Below, piece after piece: positions 21,158-32,061 of a stretch of 64,000 nucleotides of DNA. The stretch covers positions 288,633-352,632 of the forward strand of contig RHPI01003009.1 of the NCBI GenBank assembly GCA_009103225.1, in the 5' to 3' direction. The notes beneath the pieces are model-generated. The model saw only the letters and a program-made list of their open reading frames with translations, did not search any database and had not been told where the DNA came from. Numbering within the stretch: the stretch's first letter is position 1; the number at the start of each line of letters is the position of its first letter. The position numbers and the translations under genes are program-made. The stretch is from Chlorokybus atmophyticus. Taxonomy: Eukaryota; Streptophyta; Chlorokybophyceae; Chlorokybales; Chlorokybaceae.

Positions 21158-24100
21158 CAATGAGCGAGGAAGCTGGCTGCATGCGCTGGTTTGAGTCATT
21201 CTCAGTTAATGCACCCGCAGGGAATGTATCATGCTATGCGCACAAGTCACGCCTGGCGCTCAAGGTGGTGCGGGCGGTCTAATCAACATCAATGCGCAGT
21301 GCGTGGGGCTGAGGGGCCGATTTGGTGAATGTGTTTTGTGGCTGCCAGCACATATGTGGCATACAATCTTTGTGCACCACGCATGCTCGCATCACAGCAT
21401 ACCACCTTTTGTACACACGTGTGCGTCCAGCCGACCTCAAGGACTCGCTGTAAACTTCATTCAATTGTTCTTGGTTTTCAAATTGTGTAGCTTCCACAAC
21501 AATGCAGAATTCCGTTTAACAGTTATTGCACAACATGCTCATCTTCCCAATCAACTGTTTCCCTTTGCATCTTTTAGCAGAGCGCCACTGTTTTCTTGTC
21601 AGCTATAAGCATGATGAACGCACACAAGTTTGCACCTGTATTGTTGTACCCCTGAACCACCATTACTTATTCATAAAGCCGCGCAACACCCTTGTATGCA
21701 GCGAATACCATAAAGACGCGCTTCATGTTGTAATAGAAAGCCGAAGCAGCTATGACGATGTTCAATCACACAAATATAACAAATGGGGAAGAATTCGCTT
21801 GTTTTAGTGTGTAGTCGAATGTATCACATCCAACTGTATAATCATGATTATATACTTGCACACATTGTTTTACAAGTCTTCCCGATCTTTGATGACCTTG
21901 GATGTGTGCAGTTAGAAAGTTGTGTGCTACTTGCAATTTGATACATAATGATCAGCACCGCGCTTGCGCACGAGCGCAGTATTAAAGGCTTGCGCACATA
22001 ATTGAGTACTGCAAAGCGTTTTACTCTGCAACGTAAACATGTTATTTTCGCATGGTATCTAAGTTGCATTCATAAAAACATGTACGAGACATACGAGTTT
22101 CATTGTGCCTTTATTGCAAATTTAATACTGGATGGCACTCATGATGTGCACGTGTCAATTAATAATGAAAAAGCTTATCCGATAATGTAGCACATATTAA
22201 AACTGCAATTTAATCAATGACCATGATAGTTGCAACGCGACATCATGTCACTAAGTAGTACTTCGTAGCATGTGTGCGGGTGTGTCTTGAATATGCAGGC
22301 ATCAAGATATATAAGCACTCATATGCATTACAACAGATATTATCATCGGACTACATGCATATCGTCAACCATTATTTTTATGTGCTTATGCGAATGCTAT
22401 TGATTGTAAGTGCTGGCCCCTGAGTACTACCCCATGCTGTTAGCATGACGCAACCTATTCGGATAAAAACAAAGACTCCCTGCCCTCTGCCTAAGCGAAG
22501 CGAGATTTGTACACATAAATGTACACAACATATGCAAATGATTATGCGTATTGATGTAAATTTGCAATATTATATTAATTAGGTTGTATTTACTGATTTA
22601 TAACTACTATATTGTACTTTACTTTGCACTTGCAATGCTGCAATCTACTTGGTGTTTTTGGTCAAAACGCGTGCGCATATGAATTGTGCAAAAGAATTAG
22701 GTAAAAGAATTGCGGGATTGTTTGCAATAAACTTAATTGTGACATGTACAATTTCCACAGGAGGAGTTATACAAGGTCTTACTTACCAGCATGCAACATG
22801 GTCGTGCCATACCAATGTCATGCTGAAGGGCATAACTTAAATTAAAATTTTCGTTTAAGTGTTAAGTTATAAGCATGGATGCGTGTATATATGTGTGCGT
22901 ATTTTTGTAACATTGTGTCACGTATTTAACGGCTGAATTGCACTTTTTAAATAAGCATGTTTGTATGTGTCATCTGCTGTTTGTGTCACATGTTTGCTTG
23001 ATGTGTTAAGTGGTAATGCAAGCATTCTTGCGTACGTAAACGTTGTCACGAATGTGTTACAATTAATATCAGACGACCACAATTTGGGACTTGCCTGCTT
23101 CACTACTTACTTGCACACACGTATGCTTAGCCTGTCTAATGGAGCTGGCTAGCTGTGTGTTGCTTGTTGTGGTGTGATGATTGCCTTCATTGTTGTTGCC
23201 TTGCTGCTTATTTACACTATTGCTTGTGGCGCCTGTGCTATATACACCCTATGCATTGTCAGCAACGCTTACCATTTACAGGGAACTCCTTGTACACACT
23301 ACCCATTGAGGTGAGTTCGGAGGCACACCAATTTTGCAAGATCTGGCGCATCGTTGAACCGCCAGCGGATAATACTAATGTCAACACGACAGAGAGATCA
23401 ACCTGACAACCGATAGTTTAGGTCATACGCTGCCAAGCGGGGCACAAGATGCCATTCAAGCCGGCGGAATTGTTCCGCCACCAGTGGCCACTTCCGTTGA
23501 ACACAGAACCGGTACATGTACTACCGGTCTATTATTGACCTGTGTGTCATTAACACACAGTTGTAAGACTTACACCTTGTAAGTCATGAAACGACGTGAA
23601 ATAGGAAGCGGTTGTTCTCAACACCAAGATTCAACTGCCCTTCACCAAAAATCACAATCACATTGGGTATGACTCATACCGTATGAGGGGTTGGCGCCGC
23701 CTTGCAGGTCTGCCTCACACAACCAGCTGTGTACCTTCCCATGCTTGCGAGTGAGTGTCCGCCCGTGGTGTTGTCCGTGTTATGCCCTGCAAGTCGGACA
23801 GTGTGGTAGGCTGCCACTCGTCGATGTTGACTCATCGTCCCTGGTTCAGGAAGGTTGTGCAATGCAGTAGGCAAGCTACGGTCTACAGCACAGCGTAGCC
23901 TTCGTCACGGCACCTGAGTCAGTCGTCAACTGTGCCGCGGGCGGTTTCACCGTGGCGTTTGAAGACAACCTGTGCCTGTCACGACTATCCAGCGGCGTTT
24001 TAACGTGAGATAAGCCACCATGAGAGATGCTCTTTTGGATGCTCGTTCCCTTCCGTTCATTGGTCGAGGTTGACTGTTTGATGCCAGACACCCGTCCGTG

Positions 24101-24997
24101 TCGCCATAGCACGGCCGCCTGCAACGTTGTACCGGCCGCGCACCGCCCCCGCCGTTTGAAGCAAAGGAATCTTTCGTCAGGTCGTCAAAGATGCTTAGTT
24201 ACCTACCAAGCCTGCCCTTCGCGGTTTCCACAGTTTCTGCGGTTTTCCGTGGCGAATATGCCTGCATGTCGACGAAAACCCCTCAAAACCATCCGTTCAA
24301 GGGGAGGCCTCGAAGGTTTTAACCTGTGCCCGCCGACGGTTCACAGAGAGGAGTATCGTGCAGTAGAAAAGGCATCCCCTCCTCGGCGGCCGTGAGCTTT
24401 GCGGCCGCGGTGTTGCGGGGGCCGTCGTTGGGCGGGGGAGGACGAGAGCAGGAGGGCGCGGAGCGCATCGAGGGCAGGTTCGGAGAAGATTTGGCGGCGC
24501 TGCGCAGCGGAGTCCAAGCCAGAGCGAGCAGAGGAGCAAGCAGCTGAGGCGAGCGAGGTGAGAAACATCTAGCCAGTTGAGGGGGGTGGGGGGGTGGGGT
24601 GTGTGTGTGTGTGCGCGTGTGGGAAGTGTGCTCGTGAAGGGCAATTCTCTCGACGCGTCGTTGTCGTTGTTTGCTAGGACGGGCGTGCCATGCTTGCGAG
24701 TGCGAGTGTGTCCTCTTGCTTGTCGCGTCGCTGTCAGCCCAGCAGCGCTTCTCGTGCAAACGTCCAGAGAGCTGTTGGTTGTTCCAATAGCTGGCAAGTT
24801 GTTTCAGCGAGTAGTAGTAGCACGAGTGTTTCTTCTGTTGTTGAGCTCGCTAGCGGTTGCTTCGGTCTGCTGTGCTTTGGGAGTCACACTGCCGCGGTCA
24901 GTTCGCTCACAGCGTGGTTGTCTTCGTGCAGCCTGCGTAGGCGCACAGGGTTGACGTTGGCGAGGCCACACGTGGCGTAGACCAACGGTCTGTTGCG
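21158..24997. other. Desert with hairpin cluster
   Basis: From about 21450 to 23300 the sequence is AT-rich and gene-free. From 23400 to 24350 it turns GC-richer and contains several short perfect hairpins (see 23463-23585) but no ORF with recognisable motifs. From about 24380 to 24997 a G-rich tract (24575-24598) and TG repeats precede the orphan gene and may be its promoter and 5' UTR. Confidence 0.5.
23463..23585. repeat. Cluster of short perfect hairpins
   Basis: Four fold-backs occur within 125 bases: GGCGGAA/TTCCGCC (23463-23479, 3-base loop), a near-palindrome bounded by ACCGGT at 23508 and 23523, CTGTGTGT/ACACACAG (23540-23560) and GACTTAC/GTAAGTC (23567-23585). Another palindrome, TCATACCGTATGA, lies about 85 bases on. 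No ORF covers them. They could be part of a structured RNA or the ends of decayed elements. Confidence 0.55.
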
Positions 24998-25986
24998 ATG
25001 CCTACTTGGAAGACGCGAGCAGGGGAGTTCCAAGTGTCCGCCCATACGCCTTTCGGGGAAGATCTCGTTGAGATCCCTCAAGGGTACGTGCACTCCCACT
25101 CCATGCCAATGTCTCACTTGCACACGCACACACGTCGTTGTTGCTGATCAGCCACTTGTCAATCCGCAGGCAGGATGAAGTTATGCTGCTGGGCGAGCCC
25201 GGGGTGGCTTTTGTGTTGAAGGTGCAGACGCCGTGGTCGTGTAAGACCAGGCGGCTGCTCATCACCACACAGATGGCAGGCCAGGACGCCGGCTACACCG
25301 CCCGCGTGCAGCGCGGCCTCTCCGCAATCCTGCCCGGCATGCAGCTGCGCGACCACTACTCCTCCTTCCTCGTGCCCTTCACCTTCGAGCAGAGCGCCGC
25401 ATGCAACAACAGCAAGCACGATGACGTGGTGGACCTCGACCACCTCGGCGTGGAGGTCACCGACATCCACAAGAGCAGCAAGAGCCACTTGCGCAACCTC
25501 TCTAGCGGGAGCGACACCGACACCGACAGCGAGATCGACGCCGAGGACGCCGCTCAACCCCACACGTACAGGCACCCTTCCACCAGCGGCGTGACCAAGT
25601 GCGCCCCGTGGCCGATATCCACCTGCTCCTCCTCTTCCTCCACCTCGTCCATGGCCTCCTCCGACTGCGTGGTGGTGCGCATATGCGAGGAGGCCGTCGT
25701 GCTTTGCGAGGGCAAGTGTTGCTTCTATTGCGAGGCGCCCGCCCCGCTCGATGGAGACGCGTCCTCGGGCTCTCATTACACGCTCGGCAATGAGGTGGCG
25801 AGCTGCCGACTGCGGATGGTCAGCGTGGATGCCATGCCGGACAACGCCTTGTTGTCGGTCATGACCAGCAAGTACGAGCGGGACGCCTCACGCACTCCTC
25901 ACGACTCTAACAACAACAGCAAGAGGTCGTTCTGGTCCAAGTGCAAGAACCGCCTTCGGCCCACGCGCGTCTCTGTGGTCGTGTAG
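24998..25986 (+). CDS. Orphan protein, unknown function
   Basis: Two exons, 24998-25083 and 25170-25986, join in phase to 300 residues. I do not recognise the protein. The N-terminal half is mixed alpha/beta-like, with an aliphatic stretch LLGEPGVAFVLKVQTPW. The middle is low-complexity: a Ser/Asp/Thr run (SSGSDTDTDSEID) and then a serine tract (STCSSSSSTSSMASS). Next comes a cysteine-rich strand region, CVVVRICEEAVVLCEGKCCF, with five Cys in twenty residues. The C-terminus is basic (KRSFWSKCKNRLRPTRVSVVV). No signal peptide or membrane segment is evident. High GC and an open frame with proper splice sites support a real gene. The start is the first ATG of the short first exon and is less certain. 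Confidence 0.65.
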
Positions 25987-28900
25987 TTGGGCTTCCGCGC
26001 CTGCTCACCACACCCTCTTTTTGCTTTTCGCCTTTGTAGCATACGTATTGTTCCTCAGCCCCGTGTACAGTCTTCTTGGTTTGTTTTTGGCTTGAGCTTG
26101 AGAGGTAGCGCGGCCGCCTGCCTCAGCAGTTGACATTGGTTGGGTTGTGCCTCCAACATGTAAGCGTATTCTATTCAACCGCGTATGGAAGTGTTTGCTA
26201 GTACTTGTGTGCATATTTGTGCGGTTCATGTAGGCAGGGTCGCTGCACGCTGACGTTGTGCCGCATGCCAACCGGTCTGTGCCAAATGCATGTGCCCAAC
26301 ACGGATGTGATTGCCTGGTCAATGCTGTGGCAGTTGCACATCTGTCTGTTGCCGCTTGCGACCTTGTCACAGCCACAGTCACTTGTCCACAGAGGCTCTG
26401 GCTTACCAATGTGAGAAAGGGGTGCAGTCGGGTGTAGTCTACAGCTGATGCAAAACACTAGCTATGTGCGGAGCAGTGGAATGAGGAACCGCGAGTTCGA
26501 CTCAAGCGTGCAACTCTGTGGCTTGGGTTTGCTTGTGCAGGCCAACGCCAGTGCGTCCTACAATGCATGTGTTGCATGTAGTAGCTTCGTATCGACTGAC
26601 TGCTGCAATTACTGTGTCGCTCCAGCCTCGTCCGCTCCATCCGGTGTGTATGGGAATGTTATGGTTGCTGTCACATAGGTGCTGCCAATGCGTGCACACG
26701 TGTGCGCATGCCGCACACATGCAACACAGCACCACGCACACGTGTATAGGTACACATCGGGATCATACCATGCACACACCACACAGACAACTCATGGCAG
26801 CGCGGGCATGCATGCATGCATGCACCACGGTGTGGTATGTCGGTTACGAGCATGCACTGCCCGCGCATGCTCCTTATCGACACACAGTTCATGCCAGCAG
26901 CTTGATTCTCATGTCAACTACCGACTGCAGCAAGGGGCCAGCCTTCTGTGACGGTGGTCCTGCATGTTGCTCCACCCTTCTCTGCTGCCACTGAGGCACA
27001 ACGCTGGTACACAGGTATGCTGGACGACTGGCTGCATGGTTGGGTTTGCATTGTCACAGCGTATGCTCTTCGTGATGAAGGAAAACCTGGTAGGGGAGGC
27101 AAGCATGAGCAGCAGACTTCGCACTTTCTTTGCTGCATTGCAGGCGCGGTGATCTCATGCTCTGGCCTTGCTGCCGGCCTGCTAGTTCCTGCACGCTCAT
27201 GCTATGATGGAGAGACACTCTCTTTGCCTTCTCAGCTGAGAACTACTTGTCGTTTTCCCTCCATCGGTTACTCATGTGTTGCGAGCTGGCGTGCACACTT
27301 CTGTTGTTTCCTAAACCACGATGTGGTGATGTGATGTATACTCTATACATGAGTAGACACTGCATGTGACCAGCTGCTACCGGAAGGGGCTTCTCCCTGG
27401 GCCTGTTGGCTTCCAGCATATCCACCGCCTGCCAGCACCGGCTCGCTTTTCCATTGCCCGGGGAAGCGTATCTCTTCTGGCTTGCTCGTTCCAACACATC
27501 CACGCGTACCTGCACTTGCATGCGATCAGGCAGGCAGGACATGGCATCGCAGTTGAGAGACACACACGTAGCGGCTGTGCTGACCTCTTCAGCTGTGGCA
27601 ACATGTTGGCATGATGCTCATCCTCCTCCCCCTTCCCACCCCCCCCGCACAGTCAGCGCAGGTGCTCATGATCACCTACCTGAACTACCTCATCATCCCC
27701 TCGAGAGTCTCGCCCACCACCGCTGCGCGCTCTCTCCTCTTCTGGCTTGATACGCTTTGCGTGCTAGTGCCTCAGGCCAGTGGAGGGCCCTTGAGACACA
27801 CTTCCTTGCGCCTCGCTTGCTCTTGCTCTTGCCTTCTGCTGCCTTTGCCAACTGCCTACCCCAATGAAAATCAGGCAGACACACACCGCGCTCTGCACAA
27901 CTGTGCTCAGCAGCCCTACCTAGCACCCCTCTCGGGAGTCGTAGGGTGTCTGCTTTGTGGGTTGTTCACGCTTGGTTGCGTGCGGTGTCTTTGCTTCGCT
28001 TCACATATCACATATCTGATGTTAAATCTGTGCTGGCTCCGAACCCACCCGGCTTTGCACAACTGCCGCTGTTGCAGTGCCATCGCTTGACAGAACTTCA
28101 GCAGAAGCATGCGTGTTCGGGGTGTGCTGTAACTGTTCATCATTGTGCTCTCTTGGCTACCAGTCGCACCACTGCTTTTGCCTATGCCACGTGTGCTGGC
28201 TCGGTAGCTCTGTTCCGGCAGCAGGTTGGTTTCGCTTGCCGGCTGCGGCTGTGGCTGCTGCCTCCGCCTGCTCGTGTGTTGCCTGCGTGCTTCTCATGTT
28301 TTTCCAACTGGTTGTGAGATCATCGGGGCTTTTGCTCGTTTCATGTTACGTTTGCACCAAACCCTTGGTCACCCCTGGTCGTGTCGTGCATGCCAGTGCC
28401 TTGTTGCACACCTACCTAGACCAAAAACCAGTATGGTGTGACGGTAGTCGTAGCTAGATCGGAGTCAGTCGCACCGCGCGCGCTGTGTCTTTCCAATCAC
28501 TCACTCACTCGCCGTTGTTTGTGTGTTGGCCCAACACAAGGCAGCACGCGCAGGTAGAGGAGACATAGAGGACTACGCCAGGGGCCTCTAGCTCGATGCG
28601 GTACATGTGTGTGCTCTACGTACAGTACAAGGAGGCAAGGAGCAGTAGGGAGTAGCGGCTCTCAACTGACCGATCAATCAACTCCACAAAGATCACAGCG
28701 TACTTCCAACTGAGGGCGCCCTGTGTTGTCTCTGTCTCTGGCCTTGTATGCAATGCAATGCCTGCCCGCAGCCGCCTGCGACTGGTGCACCACTGTTTGT
28801 GTGTGCGTAAGTGTCGTATCTGAGTGCCTACATGCCAGAGAGAATGTACGACAATGAGACCACAGCAGGGTGCATGATCTCAACTTCACCCAACCCCCAA

Positions 28901-30423
28901 CCCCAACCCCAAAGTTGCCAAAGTGCATGGTATGCATGCATCAACATGCGCATTCAACAATGGCAGCACAACCTAGCCGGTGCACGTGGGCCCTCGACCT
29001 GGCGTGGTAGACTTCTGTGCCACGTTTTGCTGGTCATGCTGTGAGCATGCGAGTGTTGGGTGAGTCATACATACATACCGTTGCACGAACTGCTGTTTGT
29101 TGCATGGGATGCCAGTTGCGTGCTAGTGTTCCCCTCATGTCTGAGTATAGGGATAGACCACGGCAAGATTGAGTATACACAACCGTACATGTATCTGTTT
29201 TATCCTATACTTGGTGTTATACACAGGCCTTGCAGTAGTACTACTAATGCAAGTCAAGCACAAAGACGCACGCGCACACAACCACAGCAGGTAAACACAG
29301 ACAGCAGCAGCAACTTAGTACATGAGAGCCCACGGTACTTGATGCAAATCCAAGTACTTGCATGCACACGTGCAAACAGTGGTGCCAATGCATGAATGGG
29401 TGAGAGGTGACGTTGCTATACGTGCGACACACTATCTGTTGCATGTCTGTGTCTGCTTGCATTACTAGAGCATGTGTGTTTGCATGCTCAATGTCATTGC
29501 GATGTGTACCCTATGCGTATATGTTGATGAGTCAGTCACTCAATCGGTCAGCCAGCCAGAGTTATGCGCAGTGTCATTTGCAGACGGTGAAGCTTCTGAC
29601 ATGGAGGGTATGTTTGACACACCCTCCATCAGCGGGGATGCTGTCGCCCTGGGTGCCTGTGTATTCGGTGCTTAAGTTGCATGCTAGTCGCTGCGAGTGC
29701 TGCGACATGAAACCCCGGAAGGAAGATGCGGGGTATAAACACTGGTGGGCCACAATCTGAGGAGTTGAGGGCCCAGCGCTTCACTGCTGTCCTGCTTAAC
29801 TCGCATACTGCCTTGACACTGATTTGTGCTGACCGTTACAGAGGGTAGTGCGGGACTGTGTGCATATGGCTGCTGCACACTGTGCTTGCCAAAGCACCTG
29901 CTTGGATTACTTAGCTCTGCTTGTTGCTCTAGAGAGTCTTAGCAAGTTCTCTGCAAATGCATGTACACCATGTTGTGTGAGTAAACAACGTGTCACTGCT
30001 GCGTGACAGGTACACACTGCGTTCACATCCCTAAGGCGTAGATGCTAGCAAGTGGATGTTCCAGCAAGCGTCCGCGCAGGCTGCAGCGACGGCAGCTGAT
30101 GTGGGTGACACTAGTTGTCCTTGTCTGTAGTGTGGGGTTTGTTGATGCAGCACGCACTTCGACGTGCCCCCGTGCATACTGTGGAGTCCAATAACAGCCA
30201 GCTCCATGTTTGCAGCTCTCTATTTGTGGACATTGCTGGCTTGCTACATGCATCATGCACACAATACAACATGGCAGGCAGGCGCAATGAGGAAACAAGT
30301 GCAATCATTTACAGCAATGGTGTCATAGTTCTATGTCAACAGACGCAGGGGCTGCAACAAAGGTAGCTTGTATCAATACAGTGTATATGCTTCAGTTTGC
30401 GCTGGAGCCAAAACTCCTTCTGA
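25987..30423. other. Low-complexity intergenic region with exon-like pieces
   Basis: The stretch is TG/CA-rich with many CATGCA motifs and short repeats, such as CATGCATGCATGCATG near 26808. No complete gene could be assembled. Two pieces look exon-like: 27662-27760 (33 codons, hydrophobic, AG before and GT after) and the ORF end at 29588-29675 after a TTTGCAG acceptor. They may belong to a plus-strand multi-exon gene with long introns, but splice phases could not be linked. Confidence 0.4.
27662..27760 (+). other. Exon-like segment, putative membrane helix
   Basis: An AG acceptor after a pyrimidine-rich tract and a GT donor bound 33 codons. They begin VLMITYLNYLIIPSRV and continue through TTAARSLLFWLDTL. 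The composition suggests a transmembrane helix pair. I could not identify the family or connect neighbouring exons. Confidence 0.3.
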
Positions 30424-32061
30424 CTAGTAATCTATGAAAGGTGGCTCCACTCGCTGGGGAAAGAGAGAGGTGGGATCCTTCCGAAGTTGGTCTGTGCACA
30501 CAGCAAAGCAATCAGCACACTCCAACATCCCTGCAACATACACTGCACGACTGTGCCGCCCGCATGCGCAGCTGTGGCAGTATCGTACCAGGATGTTGTT
30601 GTTGAAGGGGTCGGACAAATGGTCGAGCAAGTTCTCAACGGGGCCCTTGCCAGTGACCATAGCCTGCACGGCGAAACCCAGGAAGGCGATCATAGCCAGA
30701 CGGCCATTCTTGATCTCCTTGGTCTTGTTGACCTGCACCACACAGAGTTCATGTAAGCTAGCGGAGCACGAGGCATCCCACGGACGCCGTCACTGAAAAG
30801 AGCTTCCTACCTGGTCGGCGGGGTAGTTGAGAGGGTTGAAGAAGGGGCCGCCGGGGTAGGGGGCATCGCCGGTGCCCTTGAAGGCGCCCTCCAGGCCCAG
30901 GAAGTACTGGGTAGCCTGGGAGCCGGGCTTCTGGTAGTCAGCCCAGCGCTTGACCTCAACGAAGTTGAAGAGGATGATCATGACCCAGAACAGGGTGTAG
31001 GAGTCGGCCCAATACGGGTAGCTGCCCTGGGGAGGGACGGCGCCAGCCTTGAACCACACCAGCCTGGTGGACTCGGGGATGATGCCGAGCTTGCCGAACA
31101 CCTCGGGGGCGAGGATACCGGCAACACCGAGCATGGCGAAGCGACCGTTGATGATCTCACCATACCTGATTCACATCAACAGTATCAACACACAAATTCC
31201 AGTGCATTGTACGTGCCCGCTTCCTGTCAGACCCATGCCTGACCTCAGCCAAGCGGGGTCAACGAAGCCACCAGCGCCCTCGGGGTCGCTGAGGCCAAGA
31301 GGATCGAAACCGAAGTCACCGGGAAGGCTGCGGACAAATTGAGTCAGTTCGAATGTTCTGAACCACTGCCTGCAGCAGATCACATGAGGCTTTCTCGTAG
31401 GACGTACCTGCCATCCAGGTAGGCGAGGGACTGTGGGGAGGCGAACCACAGAGTGTCCTTGGAGCGGTCCCTCTGCAGACACCAGCTGGGGATGAGAACA
31501 AAGTCCTCATAACGGGGGACAATAGCATAAGTTCAACTTCAACTGAACAATGCATAGAGTGGTCTAGTAAAGCGGACGGTGAGGTGCAGATAGGTTGGAT
31601 GTGAAGCGGTTGACCACCCTTGCGAACGGAGCATAGGACGTAGCACGTGGCACAATGCAGCACAACACTACGTTGGCATGCGCCGATCGCATGCTTTGTA
31701 GGCAATGTGATCAGGTGATGGCCACCAACGACTACAGCTACTGTGTCCAGCGCGCTACCGCTCACACAGCAAGCCCCAAGTAATGTCGTTCAATCAGACA
31801 CAACATGCGGCAATGAGCTGCACGTGCTTCCAACTTGTAAGGGTAAGTTAAGAAATCACCGGCATGCACACGAAAGCCCACCAAAGCCATGCCTGTGAAC
31901 GGTCCTACCTTGGCGGGAGGGGCGGCGTCAGCGCGCACCGAGAGGCGGGCGGGCGCAAGCTGCACTGGCGCAACGCGTGCGCGGGGAGCCACGGGGGATC
32001 CGGCCAGGAACCCCGGGCGCACGGTGACGCGGGCCATGGTGGTGGACGCAGCGGCGGCCAT
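30424..32061 (-). CDS. LHCA3: Photosystem I light-harvesting protein, Lhca3 type
   Basis: Six exons (32061-31909, 31472-31408, 31327-31244, 31165-30811, 30732-30589, 30453-30424) encode 276 residues. The N-terminal ~45 residues are Ala/Arg/Val-rich, a plastid transit peptide. The mature protein has the chlorophyll a/b-binding fold: [12 protein letters not shown] (74-85), helix [13 protein letters not shown], a middle helix, and helix [16 protein letters not shown], ending in [11 protein letters not shown]. The motif set and PGGPFFNPL match Lhca3 of land plants. Asn107 stands where most antenna proteins have His, the ligand change linked to far-red chlorophylls in Lhca3/Lhca4. The protein would bind photosystem I in the thylakoid. 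The last exon is tentative, because two AG acceptors give different C-termini (nine or five residues). Confidence 0.95.

Noticed and set aside
24027-24395. Plus-strand ORF of 122 codons
   Set aside because: Basic, Pro/Arg/Cys-biased, no motif, no splice context. Kept only as part of the hairpin-bearing desert.
25159-25776. Minus-strand ORF of 205 codons opposite the orphan gene
   Set aside because: Gly/Val/Ala/His-biased composition typical of an antisense shadow. The plus-strand frame has a clean start, intron and stop.
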